From assembly GCA_001839685.1 (NCBI GenBank), contig MLAK01001148.1, positions 237,568 through 275,520 on the forward strand: a stretch of 37,953 nt of DNA, in the 5' to 3' direction. The stretch comes from Tritrichomonas foetus (Eukaryota; Parabasalia; Tritrichomonadida; Tritrichomonadidae). The number at the start of each line of letters is the position of its first letter. The stretch's first letter is position 1. Under the pieces are notes generated by a model. The model was not told where the DNA came from. It saw only the letters and a program-made list of their open reading frames with translations, and ran no database searches. A program made the position numbers and the translations under genes. Below, piece by piece: positions 16,637 through 25,863 of this stretch.

Positions 16637-19279
16637 ATGAGTCTTAAAGAGATTGATTCTTTCTTCAACAACGCTCGAAACCAGAGCAACATCGATATAA
16701 TACACAGGCTGAAAAAATTGAACCACCTGATAAAGCTGCCCAGTTTCAAAAGTCTTTCCGAACTCAAGAAAACTTTTTCAATCATACTGGAAAATTCATC
16801 TATATTAGAGGCGCCATCATTAACAGTCCGAATCTATTTGGCCCTATGCTTTACTGAGGCGTTTTCGAAATTTGCACCAAATATACCATTGACGACCATG
16901 AAGGAATTGACTGCCGTTTTTGGTCTATTCAGCACAGTAATCGGAATGAGTAATTGTGGAAGCACAGAAGCGGAACTCGTTGAAGAAATTGTGGAAATAT
17001 TATTATCAACTGAATCATATTATCTCATTTCTGATTCTCCAATTTCTTCAGAAATAGTTGCCAGTATGATGAAAATGTCAAGCAAAAACGCAAATGACTA
17101 TATAGTTGAATTGCTAAATTCATCCAAAATAATCGAAAATGAAACCAAGCGCGCTTTTGCTATTAACATTAACAAAAATAGAAATGTTATGTATATATTG
17201 GACAAGCTTGAAAAAAAGCATCAAATCGACATCATATTTTCTTTGAGTCTTTTTATCAGCGAAAAAGAATTTTTTCAAGTTTTTTTAAAACTGTCTCAAT
17301 CACTAAGCATAGAATTTGGATGTGTTGCTTTAGCACTCCAAGAAGACCTAATTTCTCCAAATGACTCAACCCGTTTGAATGCATTCTCAATGATCGAAAA
17401 ATTCATTAAAACTATTCAGCTTAATATCACTGATGAAAACAGTCTCAAATTTATTTTATCGCGTGGATGTGACATCAATTCGCAAATTCGGCGAAAAGTT
17501 TGTCGAATTTCTTCATTTTTAACGACTAATCCCACTTTCTCGAATATTTCCATTCCAAAATTATTCACTTTTTTGAGTGATCCAAATGAAGATGTTAAAT
17601 TGTGTGCGTTGAACGAAATCGACTCACATGGTTTTGATTTATTAGATTATTTTTATCTTTTAAATGACAAATCTCAAAATGTGCGTGAACATTTTGTCAG
17701 AATAATTTGTTCGAACATTGAAAATGGAAAATATTCATATATCAACCGAATAACAAATCAGTTTTATCAAAACATCAAATACGAAACATTTTTATCATTT
17801 TTTTATATTTTCCAAAAATTTGAAGCCAACCAAATTTATGAAATTGTCGAAGACAGTGACAAATTCGGTGAAATTTTGCTTCAAATGACTGAAATTCAAA
17901 ATAAATTAGAAATCTATTTAACAACTGGAAATCTTGAACCAAAATATATCTCACTTTTTGGTCAAAAAATATATAAATTTCTTGGAATCGACAATTTTGA
18001 AGAATTTAGAAAAGAAAAATTTTCCAAATTCTATGAATTTCCTCATAAATCATTCAATGATATAAAAAATCATTCCAAAAATCGTGTTGATTTCGAATTT
18101 ATTGTTTTATTTCAAGAAATTCCTTTTAGTCCGACAAAAATTCTTGAAATTAATAACAAAAGAATGATGAAATTATTTGCGAAAATAGACAGTTCCAAAT
18201 TTCTACCTTTTGCTATTCAAATTATTGGGGATTGTCATGATAGTATCATTATTCTTCCATATTTAAACATGAAGTTCGAAAGTTTTGTTTTTCAAAGACT
18301 TTTGGAAGTTTCTTCAATTGATTCAATTTTAGTGTTTGCAAAAATACTTGGAAAAAATCCTTGTTATGAATATAAAATGACATTTAATGAAAAAAATTCT
18401 CTAATACAGTTTGAGTTCAATGATTTTTGTGAAATTGTTGATTTAGATTGTTTTGATCATGTTGTTTTAGCCAAATTTTATTATCATTTAAAACGAGCTG
18501 ACATTCCTGAAAATCTTTTCGATAGTAAAATTTGTGATGATCCGCATTTACTGAAATGGAAATTGAAACTTTCTCATAATTTCCCAACAAACAAAGCAAT
18601 TGAACAACATTTAAAGTTAATGAAAAGTAATCCATGCGTTTGCTTTGAATCATTTTTAAAAATATCACCAAATATTTTGCTGGATTTAACTACAAATCAA
18701 TTTCGAATCATCGCAAGTTGTCTAAAAAAAGGAAATCCAAATACAAGAATATCTCTAGTTGCTACCATTGATAAAATTCTGAAGCATCCAAAAACGCCAA
18801 TCGATTTTTTAGCCATAATTATATATGCAATGACTGATAATGATGACAATGTAGCAGCAGCAGCAGCAAAACGATCATTAATATATCATAAAACTCTCCG
18901 AGAAAAAATGATTCGAAAAAATAGAAGTTTTATGACAACACAACAAATCGAAATAGCTATGCCTGCCTTTTTGAATATAATTTTATTTTTAGATCACGAA
19001 AATCATCAAACTAGTTTTGAAAAGATAATGATTTTTCTAAAATATACTAATAATGATTATGTTCATCAAATTATTCGATCAATTCTTTCATTGTGTGATT
19101 CCAATTCGAATTATGGACAATCACTTTCCAAACTGTGTCATTATATAATGAAAAATATTGGTGTTTGCTTTAAAAAATCGGAAATTGTTTTCAGACTGAA
19201 TCCAAAATTCATTGTGTCTGATGGAAATGAAATAAATCCCGAATTTTCATTCTCTAAAATGCGTATCAAAATACGATAA
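16637..19279 (+). CDS. HEAT-repeat protein, PDS5-like sister-chromatid cohesion factor
   Basis: 880 residues of almost pure alpha-helical repeats from the ATG at 16637 (CATCCATAAATTA just upstream). The N-terminal part follows the order of PDS5 blocks: a VRIYLALCFTEAFSKFAPNIP segment (about 64-84; PDS5 has a ...CCLADIFRIYAPEAP... strand here), then an LLSTESYYLI segment, then HEAT repeats with NDSTRLNAFSMIEKF (about 242-256) and SDPNEDVKLCALNEI (about 311-325). The C-terminal part has a LFLDHENHQTSFEKIMIFLKYT segment resembling the LLAHDPD-type C-terminal repeat. PDS5 binds cohesin's kleisin subunit and controls cohesin release. It is shorter than animal PDS5 (about 1300 residues) and lacks the basic tail. 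The identification rests on pattern matching by eye; the alternatives are other HEAT-repeat proteins (condensin or cohesin-loader subunits). The stop reads TAAAA. Confidence 0.62.
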   Translation: MSLKEIDSFFNNARNQSNIDIIHRLKKLNHLIKLPSFKSLSELKKTFSIILENSSILEAPSLTVRIYLALCFTEAFSKFAPNIPLTTMKELTAVFGLFSTVIGMSNCGSTEAELVEEIVEILLSTESYYLISDSPISSEIVASMMKMSSKNANDYIVELLNSSKIIENETKRAFAININKNRNVMYILDKLEKKHQIDIIFSLSLFISEKEFFQVFLKLSQSLSIEFGCVALALQEDLISPNDSTRLNAFSMIEKFIKTIQLNITDENSLKFILSRGCDINSQIRRKVCRISSFLTTNPTFSNISIPKLFTFLSDPNEDVKLCALNEIDSHGFDLLDYFYLLNDKSQNVREHFVRIICSNIENGKYSYINRITNQFYQNIKYETFLSFFYIFQKFEANQIYEIVEDSDKFGEILLQMTEIQNKLEIYLTTGNLEPKYISLFGQKIYKFLGIDNFEEFRKEKFSKFYEFPHKSFNDIKNHSKNRVDFEFIVLFQEIPFSPTKILEINNKRMMKLFAKIDSSKFLPFAIQIIGDCHDSIIILPYLNMKFESFVFQRLLEVSSIDSILVFAKILGKNPCYEYKMTFNEKNSLIQFEFNDFCEIVDLDCFDHVVLAKFYYHLKRADIPENLFDSKICDDPHLLKWKLKLSHNFPTNKAIEQHLKLMKSNPCVCFESFLKISPNILLDLTTNQFRIIASCLKKGNPNTRISLVATIDKILKHPKTPIDFLAIIIYAMTDNDDNVAAAAAKRSLIYHKTLREKMIRKNRSFMTTQQIEIAMPAFLNIILFLDHENHQTSFEKIMIFLKYTNNDYVHQIIRSILSLCDSNSNYGQSLSKLCHYIMKNIGVCFKKSEIVFRLNPKFIVSDGNEINPEFSFSKMRIKIR

Positions 19280-19530
19280 AAACTTTTGAAATCCCCTTCA
19301 AATAGTGACTAAAACTTAATGTATGATGCCATACACATCTAGATTTTATTTCTGATGACCAAGGAAAAATTGTAGAAAAAAATAAAATAAAATTACGTAA
19401 TGAAAGAGTTCATAGTTTAATATAGCTTAAAATAAACGTACTTTTAAAAATACATCGGCAATACTGGTATTGTGTTATAAAAATATGATATTATTAATAT
19501 TGCGAACTTATAATTAAATTTACAAATATG
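19280..19530. other. Convergent spacer
   Basis: AT-rich 3' region between the convergent PDS5-like and small membrane protein genes. Several AATAAA/AAAATAAA strings; no gene seen. Confidence 0.5.
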
Positions 19531-19860
19531 TTATTTTGTTGGTGGATAAACAAGAACGGATGTTTGTAGCTTTTCGAAATTTTGAGATGAATCTGTTGAT
19601 GGCTCCATCATTTTGACTGAAGGAAATTCTGCATTTTCATAATCGGCTGGTATTTGTGACGCATGGGCAGGTTCTGGATTTTGGAATGCGTAATCTGGAT
19701 TTGTAAAGTTTGGAGGTGAATCTTCAACAATCGGATTTCCAAATTCTTGGTGTTCCTGTCTGTTGCAAAAAGAGCAATAAGCTGCAAATAATACCATGAC
19801 GAATACTAATAAAACTCCTCCTCCAATGAAAAGGTTTCCGCTCGAAAATGTATTTTCCAT
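19531..19860 (-). CDS. Tiny single-pass membrane protein with tyrosine-motif tail
   Basis: 109 residues if started at the ATG at 19860. The frame is open to 19977, but I prefer the inner ATG because a perfect initiator-like TCATTA lies 8 bases upstream (19869-19874) and because the product then begins with a short outside segment. Residues 1-9 are polar; 10-28 form one membrane helix (LFIGGGVLLVFVMVLFAAY); then CSFCNRQ and an 80-residue acidic, Pro/Asn-rich tail with NPDY (54-57, an NPxY-type internalisation motif), DYENAEF and a C-terminal VYPPTK. The layout is that of the membrane anchor and cytoplasmic tail of protist surface proteins, but without an ectodomain. Function unknown. If the longer frame is used, a second hydrophobic N-terminal segment (residues 15-38 of that frame) would act as a signal or extra helix. 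Confidence 0.65.
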   Translation of the reverse strand: MENTFSSGNLFIGGGVLLVFVMVLFAAYCSFCNRQEHQEFGNPIVEDSPPNFTNPDYAFQNPEPAHASQIPADYENAEFPSVKMMEPSTDSSQNFEKLQTSVLVYPPTK

Positions 19861-19868
19861 AAATTCTA

Positions 19869-19874
19869 TAATGA
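19869..19874 (-). promoter_or_regulatory. Initiator-like TCATTA
   Basis: Minus-strand TCATTATAGAATTTATG: a match to the trichomonad initiator TCA-Y-(T/A), ending 8 bases before the ATG at 19860. It lies inside the longer open frame and is the main reason for choosing the inner start. Confidence 0.5.
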
Positions 19875-20582
19875 AATGTGATATGAAAACATTATGAAAT
19901 ATCACAAAACATGACAAAATCATGATTTGACTCTGAAAAATGCATTTTAATTCTTTGCTATTTAATTTCTGTGACATATAGAGTTTGATGTAATTATAGA
20001 ACTTCTATGAAAGACCTTCATATTGATGGAAGATTGATACCATTGATCTTTTCTTATTACTATTTCTATTTCTATCTTTTAACTCTTGATTTTATTATTA
20101 ATGTACCAATATATTGCTTAAATAACATTTATTTCATTTCTAATGTTGAAACGTGAATGAAATTCATGATCTATTCGTCAGTCTCAAGTATCTTAATTGT
20201 TTAGAAAAGCTAATTTATTTGGATTATAATACAATGATATGCGATGATTAGGAATCTCAAAGTAAAAAGTCAAGATAATTGATTATTATTCAGAATATAA
20301 ATAATATTCAAATCTGTTCGTTCAAAAATATTTAATTACAATTTTAATCCGAGTTGAGTAAAATAATGCGTCACTCCAGTAATTTTTCACATATCATTGC
20401 AATTATTTAGAAAAAGTTCATTTATTTCAGTATTATCAATGACCGAATTTGAAAAGAATAAAATCCATTCTATTCAATTATTCAAAAGGCATTTCTTGAT
20501 GTGATATGAATTTCAATTTGGCATTGAAATAATAAAAAATTGACATTTATTTAACCTATCTGATAAGATGAATGAAAAACAC
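19875..20582. other. Intergenic, no gene seen
   Basis: AT-rich spacer between the minus-strand membrane protein and the phosphatase pseudogene. All six frames are broken often. No RNA or repeat signal recognised. Confidence 0.5.
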
Positions 20583-21420
20583 TTCCAATTCCTGTTTTTG
20601 ATAAAATCACATTGAACAGCCTTTGCCACACAACAATGTCAAAATTTCAAGATACTCCAATGCTCATTTAAAACGATACACCAATATTTGTTATTGGGGA
20701 TGTTCATGGAAACATATTGGATCTGATCTGAATATTCAATTTAACACGAGAACCACCACATAATCAATTTCTTTTTTGGATGATTATGTTGATCCTGGTC
20801 AATATTCAGTGGAAATTATAGCTTTACTCTTTGCAATTTCATTAATAATCCAAAGCAAATTAGTTAATCTAATCATGAATTTATTAGTTCGAATCAGAAT
20901 TATGGTTTTATGGCAGATACAGTTGAATTTATGGTGATTACAAAATATTTTCTGTATTTAATCATGTATTAAATTATTTACTACCTGCTGAAGTTGTGGA
21001 AAGAAAAATTTTTTGGTGTGTGGACGAATATAGCCATCTTTTAAAATAATAGTACAAATTTCAAATAATATTCGTCCAGTCGAGAATAGTGATCTTCCTT
21101 TAATTTGTTACCTTGTTTGGTCCGATACAACAACAGAAACACAATTATAAGGAGTGTCAACTAGGTGATTAGGAATAACTTTTTAAAAACAGGCAGTAAA
21201 TGATTTACTTGAAAAACATGGAATAGAAAAAAAAAAAATTTAAGATCTCATCAATGTGTTCAATAAGGTATGTCGAAGTTCGATGAAAGTAAAGTATTCA
21301 CTGTCTTTTTGTGTAGTAAAGAGAAAGAGAAAGATGGTTATTTTATTTGAATAAATGTGTTTTCCCACATCTTTTAAATGATCAGATCAAGATTGACTGA
21401 TGATATTCAGAAAAAGGATA
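20583..21420 (+). pseudogene. PP1-like Ser/Thr phosphatase pseudogene (PPP family)
   Basis: Three-frame reading recovers the PPP-family order. LPIPVFDKITLNSLC (from about 20586) is followed by a stop; then PIFVIGDVHGNILDLI (20681-20728; GD-x-HG metal motif) and a stop; after a frame change LDDYVDPGQYSVEIIALLFA (family: GDYVDRG); then SNHEF (family: RGNHE) and NQNYGFMADTVEF; VVERKIF; a stretch reading ISNNIRPVENSDLPL and VWSDTTTETQL (family: WSDP); and finally RSHQCV and SKFDESKVFTVF near 21243-21310. At least four stops and several frameshifts are spread along the copy, and the first metal-loop Gly and the RG before NHE are lost. Protein phosphatases of this kind form large families in trichomonads. 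This is a moderately old, non-functional duplicate; the end is approximate. It has no intact ORF, so automated gene callers would miss it. Confidence 0.88.
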
Positions 21421-21558
21421 AAGGAAAAAAGGAATGAATGAAATATATGAATGAATGAAAGGCATGGAGGAAAGAAAGATAGGGAGAAGAGAAGAGCGAA
21501 AATAGAGATTTTATTTTTGTTTTTAATAATCATTTTTTAATTTTATTTCTTTATCATT

Positions 21559-22671
21559 TTATTTGTTTGTTGCCATTCTGCGTGACATGAGTTCTACACC
21601 TAACACGTTGAAGTTGAGTATCTCTGTTTGTGTGTAAATTCTTGTTTCTGCGATCCAGTCTGGTCTCAAATAATCATAAAATTCGTCTTTGAGTAAAGTT
21701 TCGATTTCATCGACGAACCACTTGTTCCTGACTTGATTATCAAGTGCAAAAACGATTGAGTCACAAACGAAAGTGATTGCCAAATTTCTTGCTTCACGAA
21801 GGAGCAACTTGTAACACCATGTCATTGCTTCTTTGGCTGCTTTCTCTCCTTCTTTGGCTTTCTTGGCAACTTCGCCAGCATCAATTTCGTCGAAGTCCAA
21901 TAATTTTCCTGTTTCTTGTAAATAGAAAAATTGGTAGTTTAATTGGATTCCACGACCGCTGCAGAAATCTTCATATTCAGGACATTGGCGACCTTTGTAG
22001 TAGTGATTGGAAACATGTTGGATGAGCTTCTGTTCAATTTCATAATCTGGATGCTGGCTACAAATTGCGTTCACTTGGAGATGACCAAGTTCTGCTGGAA
22101 GGACGGTTGTTTCAGCACCTTTTCTTTTATGAATAAAGGCAACTCCGAGGCCTGAACCGAGTGCCATAACTGCTGTTCTTGTATCGGCAACAACTGGACC
22201 AGGTGGTGATTTATCTTTAAACATCTGCTCGAAGTATTTCCCGACGATTTTTTGTTCGTCAGCTGCAACAACACCATATGCTCCTGCTTCGAGATCGTTT
22301 AATAGGACCGTTCGATCATGTGGAAATACCTTGCTTGGAAATTCGTGAATTTTGAGGGTACGAACGCTTGGCTCACCTGGCCAATTTGTGATAACCGCTT
22401 CGTTGTTTTTGATTGGACCAGCAACCGCCAAAGCCGCTCCTTTGGATTCGAAATCGCCCATGGCGCCAGCGAGGGCTTTTTCAAGGTTTTCGAATATGTC
22501 AATTACGTCCTGAGTTGATTTTGCGCGAATGTGTGGCAAATCTACATGCTCGTTTTCGTTCAAAACATTGGATATTCTGATGCGAAGGCCGCTGCCACCG
22601 ATGTCGACGCCGACGCAGATCTTGTGCTGTTCCCAGTTTGATAACGGTGCGAGGAGTGACGAATCGATCAT
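21559..22671 (-). CDS. glk: Glucokinase (bacterial group-A type, Glk family)
   Basis: 370 residues, full length. It phosphorylates glucose with ATP at the first step of glycolysis, in the cytosol. Seen: phosphate-1 motif VGVDIGGSGLRIRI at 20-33; AVAGPI (82-87) and VITNWP (93-98), typical of Glk; catalytic-base block LLNDLEAGAYG at 123-133 with Asp126; adenosine-side glycine motif ALGSGLGVAF near 170-180; and PAELGHLQVN with the sugar-binding Glu shortly after. The type is the prokaryotic Glk group rather than eukaryotic hexokinase, as known for trichomonads. The start ATG at 22671 follows TCAATTAACAG. Codons near the 5' end favour GC, consistent with a well-expressed glycolytic enzyme. C-terminal RRMATNK carries no clear targeting signal. 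Confidence 0.93.
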   Translation of the reverse strand: MIDSSLLAPLSNWEQHKICVGVDIGGSGLRIRISNVLNENEHVDLPHIRAKSTQDVIDIFENLEKALAGAMGDFESKGAALAVAGPIKNNEAVITNWPGEPSVRTLKIHEFPSKVFPHDRTVLLNDLEAGAYGVVAADEQKIVGKYFEQMFKDKSPPGPVVADTRTAVMALGSGLGVAFIHKRKGAETTVLPAELGHLQVNAICSQHPDYEIEQKLIQHVSNHYYKGRQCPEYEDFCSGRGIQLNYQFFYLQETGKLLDFDEIDAGEVAKKAKEGEKAAKEAMTWCYKLLLREARNLAITFVCDSIVFALDNQVRNKWFVDEIETLLKDEFYDYLRPDWIAETRIYTQTEILNFNVLGVELMSRRMATNK

Positions 22672-23204
22672 CTGTTAATTGATATTCGAAAAGCGAAAGA
22701 AAAAAGAAAAAAAGTGAAGGAGAACTGCGCTCAAACAAAAATTGAATAGTGTAAAGTATTCAACAATGGATGAAACTTTTCTATTGCTATATGAGTAATA
22801 AATCGTTTTTGGATTCAATGGTTTTTAATCGTACAAGATCTGTGAATTGAGTATTTTTTCCTTTTGAAATTTCAATGAATTGAGTGATGCTTCAAAGATT
22901 TGTGAGTTACTAATTTAAAAAGTGGAATCCACATACCATTGTTTCTTTCTTTCTTCACTTCTGATTATGCTAACGGTTTTTAATCTAAAAATAAGTCTAT
23001 TATTACCATCATGATTACATTTCGCATCATTTCTGGATGGTGAAAAAAAGATGGAAATGGAAAAGATAGACATTATTCAAATTCTCTTCTTATATTCCAT
23101 TTTCTAAATTCATATCAAAATGAACTGACTTTTTCCTCGGTGATTTCGTCATATTTCACAATTTTCTGAGAAAACACCTCATCTAATTTACTGAATGGGA
23201 GTTG
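22672..23204. other. Intergenic, promoter side of glucokinase
   Basis: AT-rich; the right-to-left glucokinase promoter lies at its left end. No gene or repeat recognised. Confidence 0.55.
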
Positions 23205-23520
23205 TAAAGAACGTCTTCACTCAACCCTATACTCCAATTGATTATGCAGGTGATACAAATCCACATTATCGATGCACAAGAATTCACTTCTGTTACGGTA
23301 ATGTGGAACAGTGCTATGAGATACAGTAAATGGGAACAGTTTGCACAAATTGCCAAACGGATCACATCTATTGGGAACAGCGAATCAAATTGTGAAAGAG
23401 CTTTATCAAGACAAAGAAACATCGCTGGAATTCATTGAACAAGATATAAGTGTCCAACTATGAAAGCACGATTACGTATTCAAAGTGCATCAAACACACT
23501 TTTTATGCACAAGCTATTTC
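23205..23520 (+). pseudogene. hAT-family transposase C-terminal fragment
   Basis: One frame reads WEQFAQIAKRITSIGNSE (from about 23325), then SNCERALSRQRNIAG, an in-frame TGA at 23436-23438, and on to PTMKARLRIQSA. This matches the hAT C-terminal dimerisation region, where a Ser-x-x-x-x-Glu-Arg-x-x-Ser motif (here NSESNCERALS) is followed by a basic stretch and an ALR-type helix. Only the last ~100 codons remain; neither terminal inverted repeats nor a target duplication were found. Overlapping frames here also look partly coding (for example a Cys-containing one from 23194), so the exact left limit is uncertain. Confidence 0.6.
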
Positions 23521-24265
23521 TTCTGCATTAAACAAAGGATATTTCATCTCAAATATTTTCTGAATAATAATTAAAAAAAGACATGTGATATAAAATGCCA
23601 ATATACCTATAAATCCTTGTGCCCATGATTTTCGATTTTCAAAATCATTTTGGGCATAAGCACGAACCCTACAATTTGTCGTGAATAATGGCACATGGTT
23701 TGACTAGAATTTATAAAGAATCAAAATAATGACATTTTTTTAAGAAAAGCATTTTTTGATCAAATTCATTGAAAAAGTGATGACTGATAAATTGTGATCA
23801 TCTCATTTTTCTTATCTTCGAAAAAAATATGAGAATATGACATATATGATAGAATATAATATCATCTCAATTAATATACATCAGGGTTTTACATGAAACA
23901 CTATTGAAAAAATAAAGAATCGTGATTTTTTCCGAGAAAAATATGTTTTTTTCATTTTCAAAATTTCAGAGACGTGATGGTTATTTTCACGAATGATTAC
24001 TTAGAAAATTCGCTTATTTTTGAAGTTGAAAATAAATTCTATACCTTATTCAAAATTTCAGATAAAAATCGACGATTTGTAAATTTTATCAGAGCACAAA
24101 TATTGAACACATTTCGATAGATCATGGAAATAAAGTAAGTTGCAAAATAGGCTCTTATTATTTTTTGAAAGATAGCAAATAAATTGAATTTCTAATAATT
24201 GAATTTCTAATAATCTTCAGAAAATTCAATCAAATCTTCACAAATATAAATATTTCTAGTCGAAG
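23521..24265. other. Intergenic, no gene seen
   Basis: AT-rich spacer between the transposase remnant and the kinase gene. A 63-codon minus-strand frame (23503-23694) has a hydrophobic stretch but begins with GTG and overlaps the remnant, so I do not call it. CTTCACAAATATAAATATTTC near 24236-24256 is the likely kinase promoter or leader. Confidence 0.5.
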
Positions 24266-25369
24266 ATGGAAACCCTCGATGATTATCTTTTTGTTGGCCC
24301 TATCGGAGCTGGAACCTTTTCCAGGGTCTACAAAGCAGTAAGCAAAAAAACACAACGACTCGTCGCCATCAAAGAAATCGATATCACAAAAGTCAAAGAT
24401 TTCGGTCTCATCGAGCGAGAAATCGAAATCAGTTCGACAATCAAACATAAGTATGTGGCAGAGATTTACAGTGTCATCAACGAAGTCGAAACACGCAAGA
24501 AATTGTATATCGTTATGGAATATGTCGAAAATGGCACTCTGCTGAATTACGTGAATGAAAGGACAAAGCTAAGTGAAGCAGAAGCAAAGAAATTTTTCAT
24601 TCAATTGGTGGATTTCATCAATTATATCCACAGCTATAATATTGTGCATCGAGATTTGAAGTGCGAAAACATAATGTTGGATAGAAACAATAATATTAAA
24701 ATTGTTGATTTTGGATTATCCAGAAAAATTGAAGAGCCCAGTTCGTACATGGCAACTTTTTGTGGATCGGCCCAGTACGCTGCACCAGAGGTATTGATGC
24801 ATTTGCCATATACACATTCAATTGATATTTGGTCACTTGGTGTTGTTTTGTATGCAATGGTTCACGGAAGGCTGCCGTTTGAGTCAAACAACCAGCTCGC
24901 TTTGATCAACCAGATTATTAAAAGTGAGCCAAGTTATGACAGAAATCTGTCAGGCGCACTTTTGGGAATTTTGCAGGGGATGCTCGATAAAAACCCAGAA
25001 TCGCGAATGTCGATTCGGGAAATCATTTCACATCCGTGGATCAAAGACGATTTCCCAATTAACATTTTCTATGGCCCAAGAGTAACTCAAAACAGGCCAA
25101 AAATGCAAATTCACAATTCTGCATCATTTAACCAGCCAATTAAAATCGGAGATATTGAGTCAAAAAGTGTCTCAAATGCAAGATTGATTGAAATCGCATG
25201 CAAGCCCAAAAAATCCATTCCTCTCAGTTTATCAACCTCATCGAGAATGTTTTCCTTAATGAATGTGAAAATTGGAGCAACGATCAGAAAAAGGGAATTA
25301 GCAGCTCCACTGGAACCAATTGCACCAAGGACTTTTGAGCTGACAGAAAAACTGCCACCTTTGTTGTGA
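24266..25369 (+). CDS. Ser/Thr protein kinase, CAMK/AMPK-like
   Basis: 367 residues. The kinase domain (7-270) is complete and looks active: glycine loop GAGTFSRV (14-21); VAIK Lys36; alpha-C Glu near 52; hinge MEYVENGTL; catalytic loop HRDLKCEN with Asp130 and Asn135; DFG 148-150; activation segment CGSAQYAAPE with APE 173-175; SLGVVLYAMVHGRLPF; and HPWIKDDF at the end of the domain. The Cys-Gly-Ser before Tyr-Ala-Ala-Pro-Glu and the LPF phrase fit the CAMK/AMPK-related group (SNF1/MARK/TSSK-like). There is no phosphorylatable Thr at the usual CGT position (Ser168 instead). The C-terminal ~95 residues are basic and Ser/Pro-containing with no recognised domain; no UBA or KA1 domain seen. Probably a cytosolic member of the expanded trichomonad kinome; substrate unknown. 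Confidence 0.92.
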   Translation: METLDDYLFVGPIGAGTFSRVYKAVSKKTQRLVAIKEIDITKVKDFGLIEREIEISSTIKHKYVAEIYSVINEVETRKKLYIVMEYVENGTLLNYVNERTKLSEAEAKKFFIQLVDFINYIHSYNIVHRDLKCENIMLDRNNNIKIVDFGLSRKIEEPSSYMATFCGSAQYAAPEVLMHLPYTHSIDIWSLGVVLYAMVHGRLPFESNNQLALINQIIKSEPSYDRNLSGALLGILQGMLDKNPESRMSIREIISHPWIKDDFPINIFYGPRVTQNRPKMQIHNSASFNQPIKIGDIESKSVSNARLIEIACKPKKSIPLSLSTSSRMFSLMNVKIGATIRKRELAAPLEPIAPRTFELTEKLPPLL

Positions 25370-25863
25370 TCACTCATTATTTTTGTTTCATCTATTTTTG
25401 AATAATAAATGCGAATAGAATAATATATTTTATTTTTTCAGATGATATTTTGTTTGAGAACAAATTCTAGTTCAAGAAAAATGAGTTTTTTTTTTAACTT
25501 TTGCTCTGTATCGGCGCAAAATGAAAGAAATTGAATTGACTGAATATGTTTGATCTTTAAAATAAAATTATCTTATAATTACTTTTGAACAGATTAAGAT
25601 TAATCTGATATTTATAATAAGTAATATACCAAAATATTAAAATAATACATATAAATATATTACATGATTTGTGATTGTGAAAAATGCCGATGTTCTATTT
25701 GACACCCGAACAACTTTTCAATAAAGAACTACAAACGTCATTTTAACTATTCAATTAATTTGAATATTCGTTTTATGAAAAAGTTATAAATAATCGTCTG
25801 AAAAACTGGAATATCTGTCCGTTTAGGAATGCCAATATACTCCATTAAATCACAGATATTTCG
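25370..25863. other. Intergenic, no gene called
   Basis: AT-rich spacer between two plus-strand genes. A 20-codon frame at 25684 (MPMFYLTPEQLFNKEL...) looks faintly protein-like but is too short to support. AATCACAGATATTTCG just before 25864 is the probable leader of the next gene. Confidence 0.5.

Noticed and set aside
15982..19279. Spliceosomal introns to repair broken frames
   Set aside because: I saw no GTAYGT...ACTAACACACAG-type trichomonad intron signals at the breaks; the frame change at 16048 is explained by a two-base difference.
23503..23694. 63-codon minus-strand frame with a hydrophobic stretch
   Set aside because: It begins with GTG, has no family match and partly overlaps the transposase remnant on the other strand.
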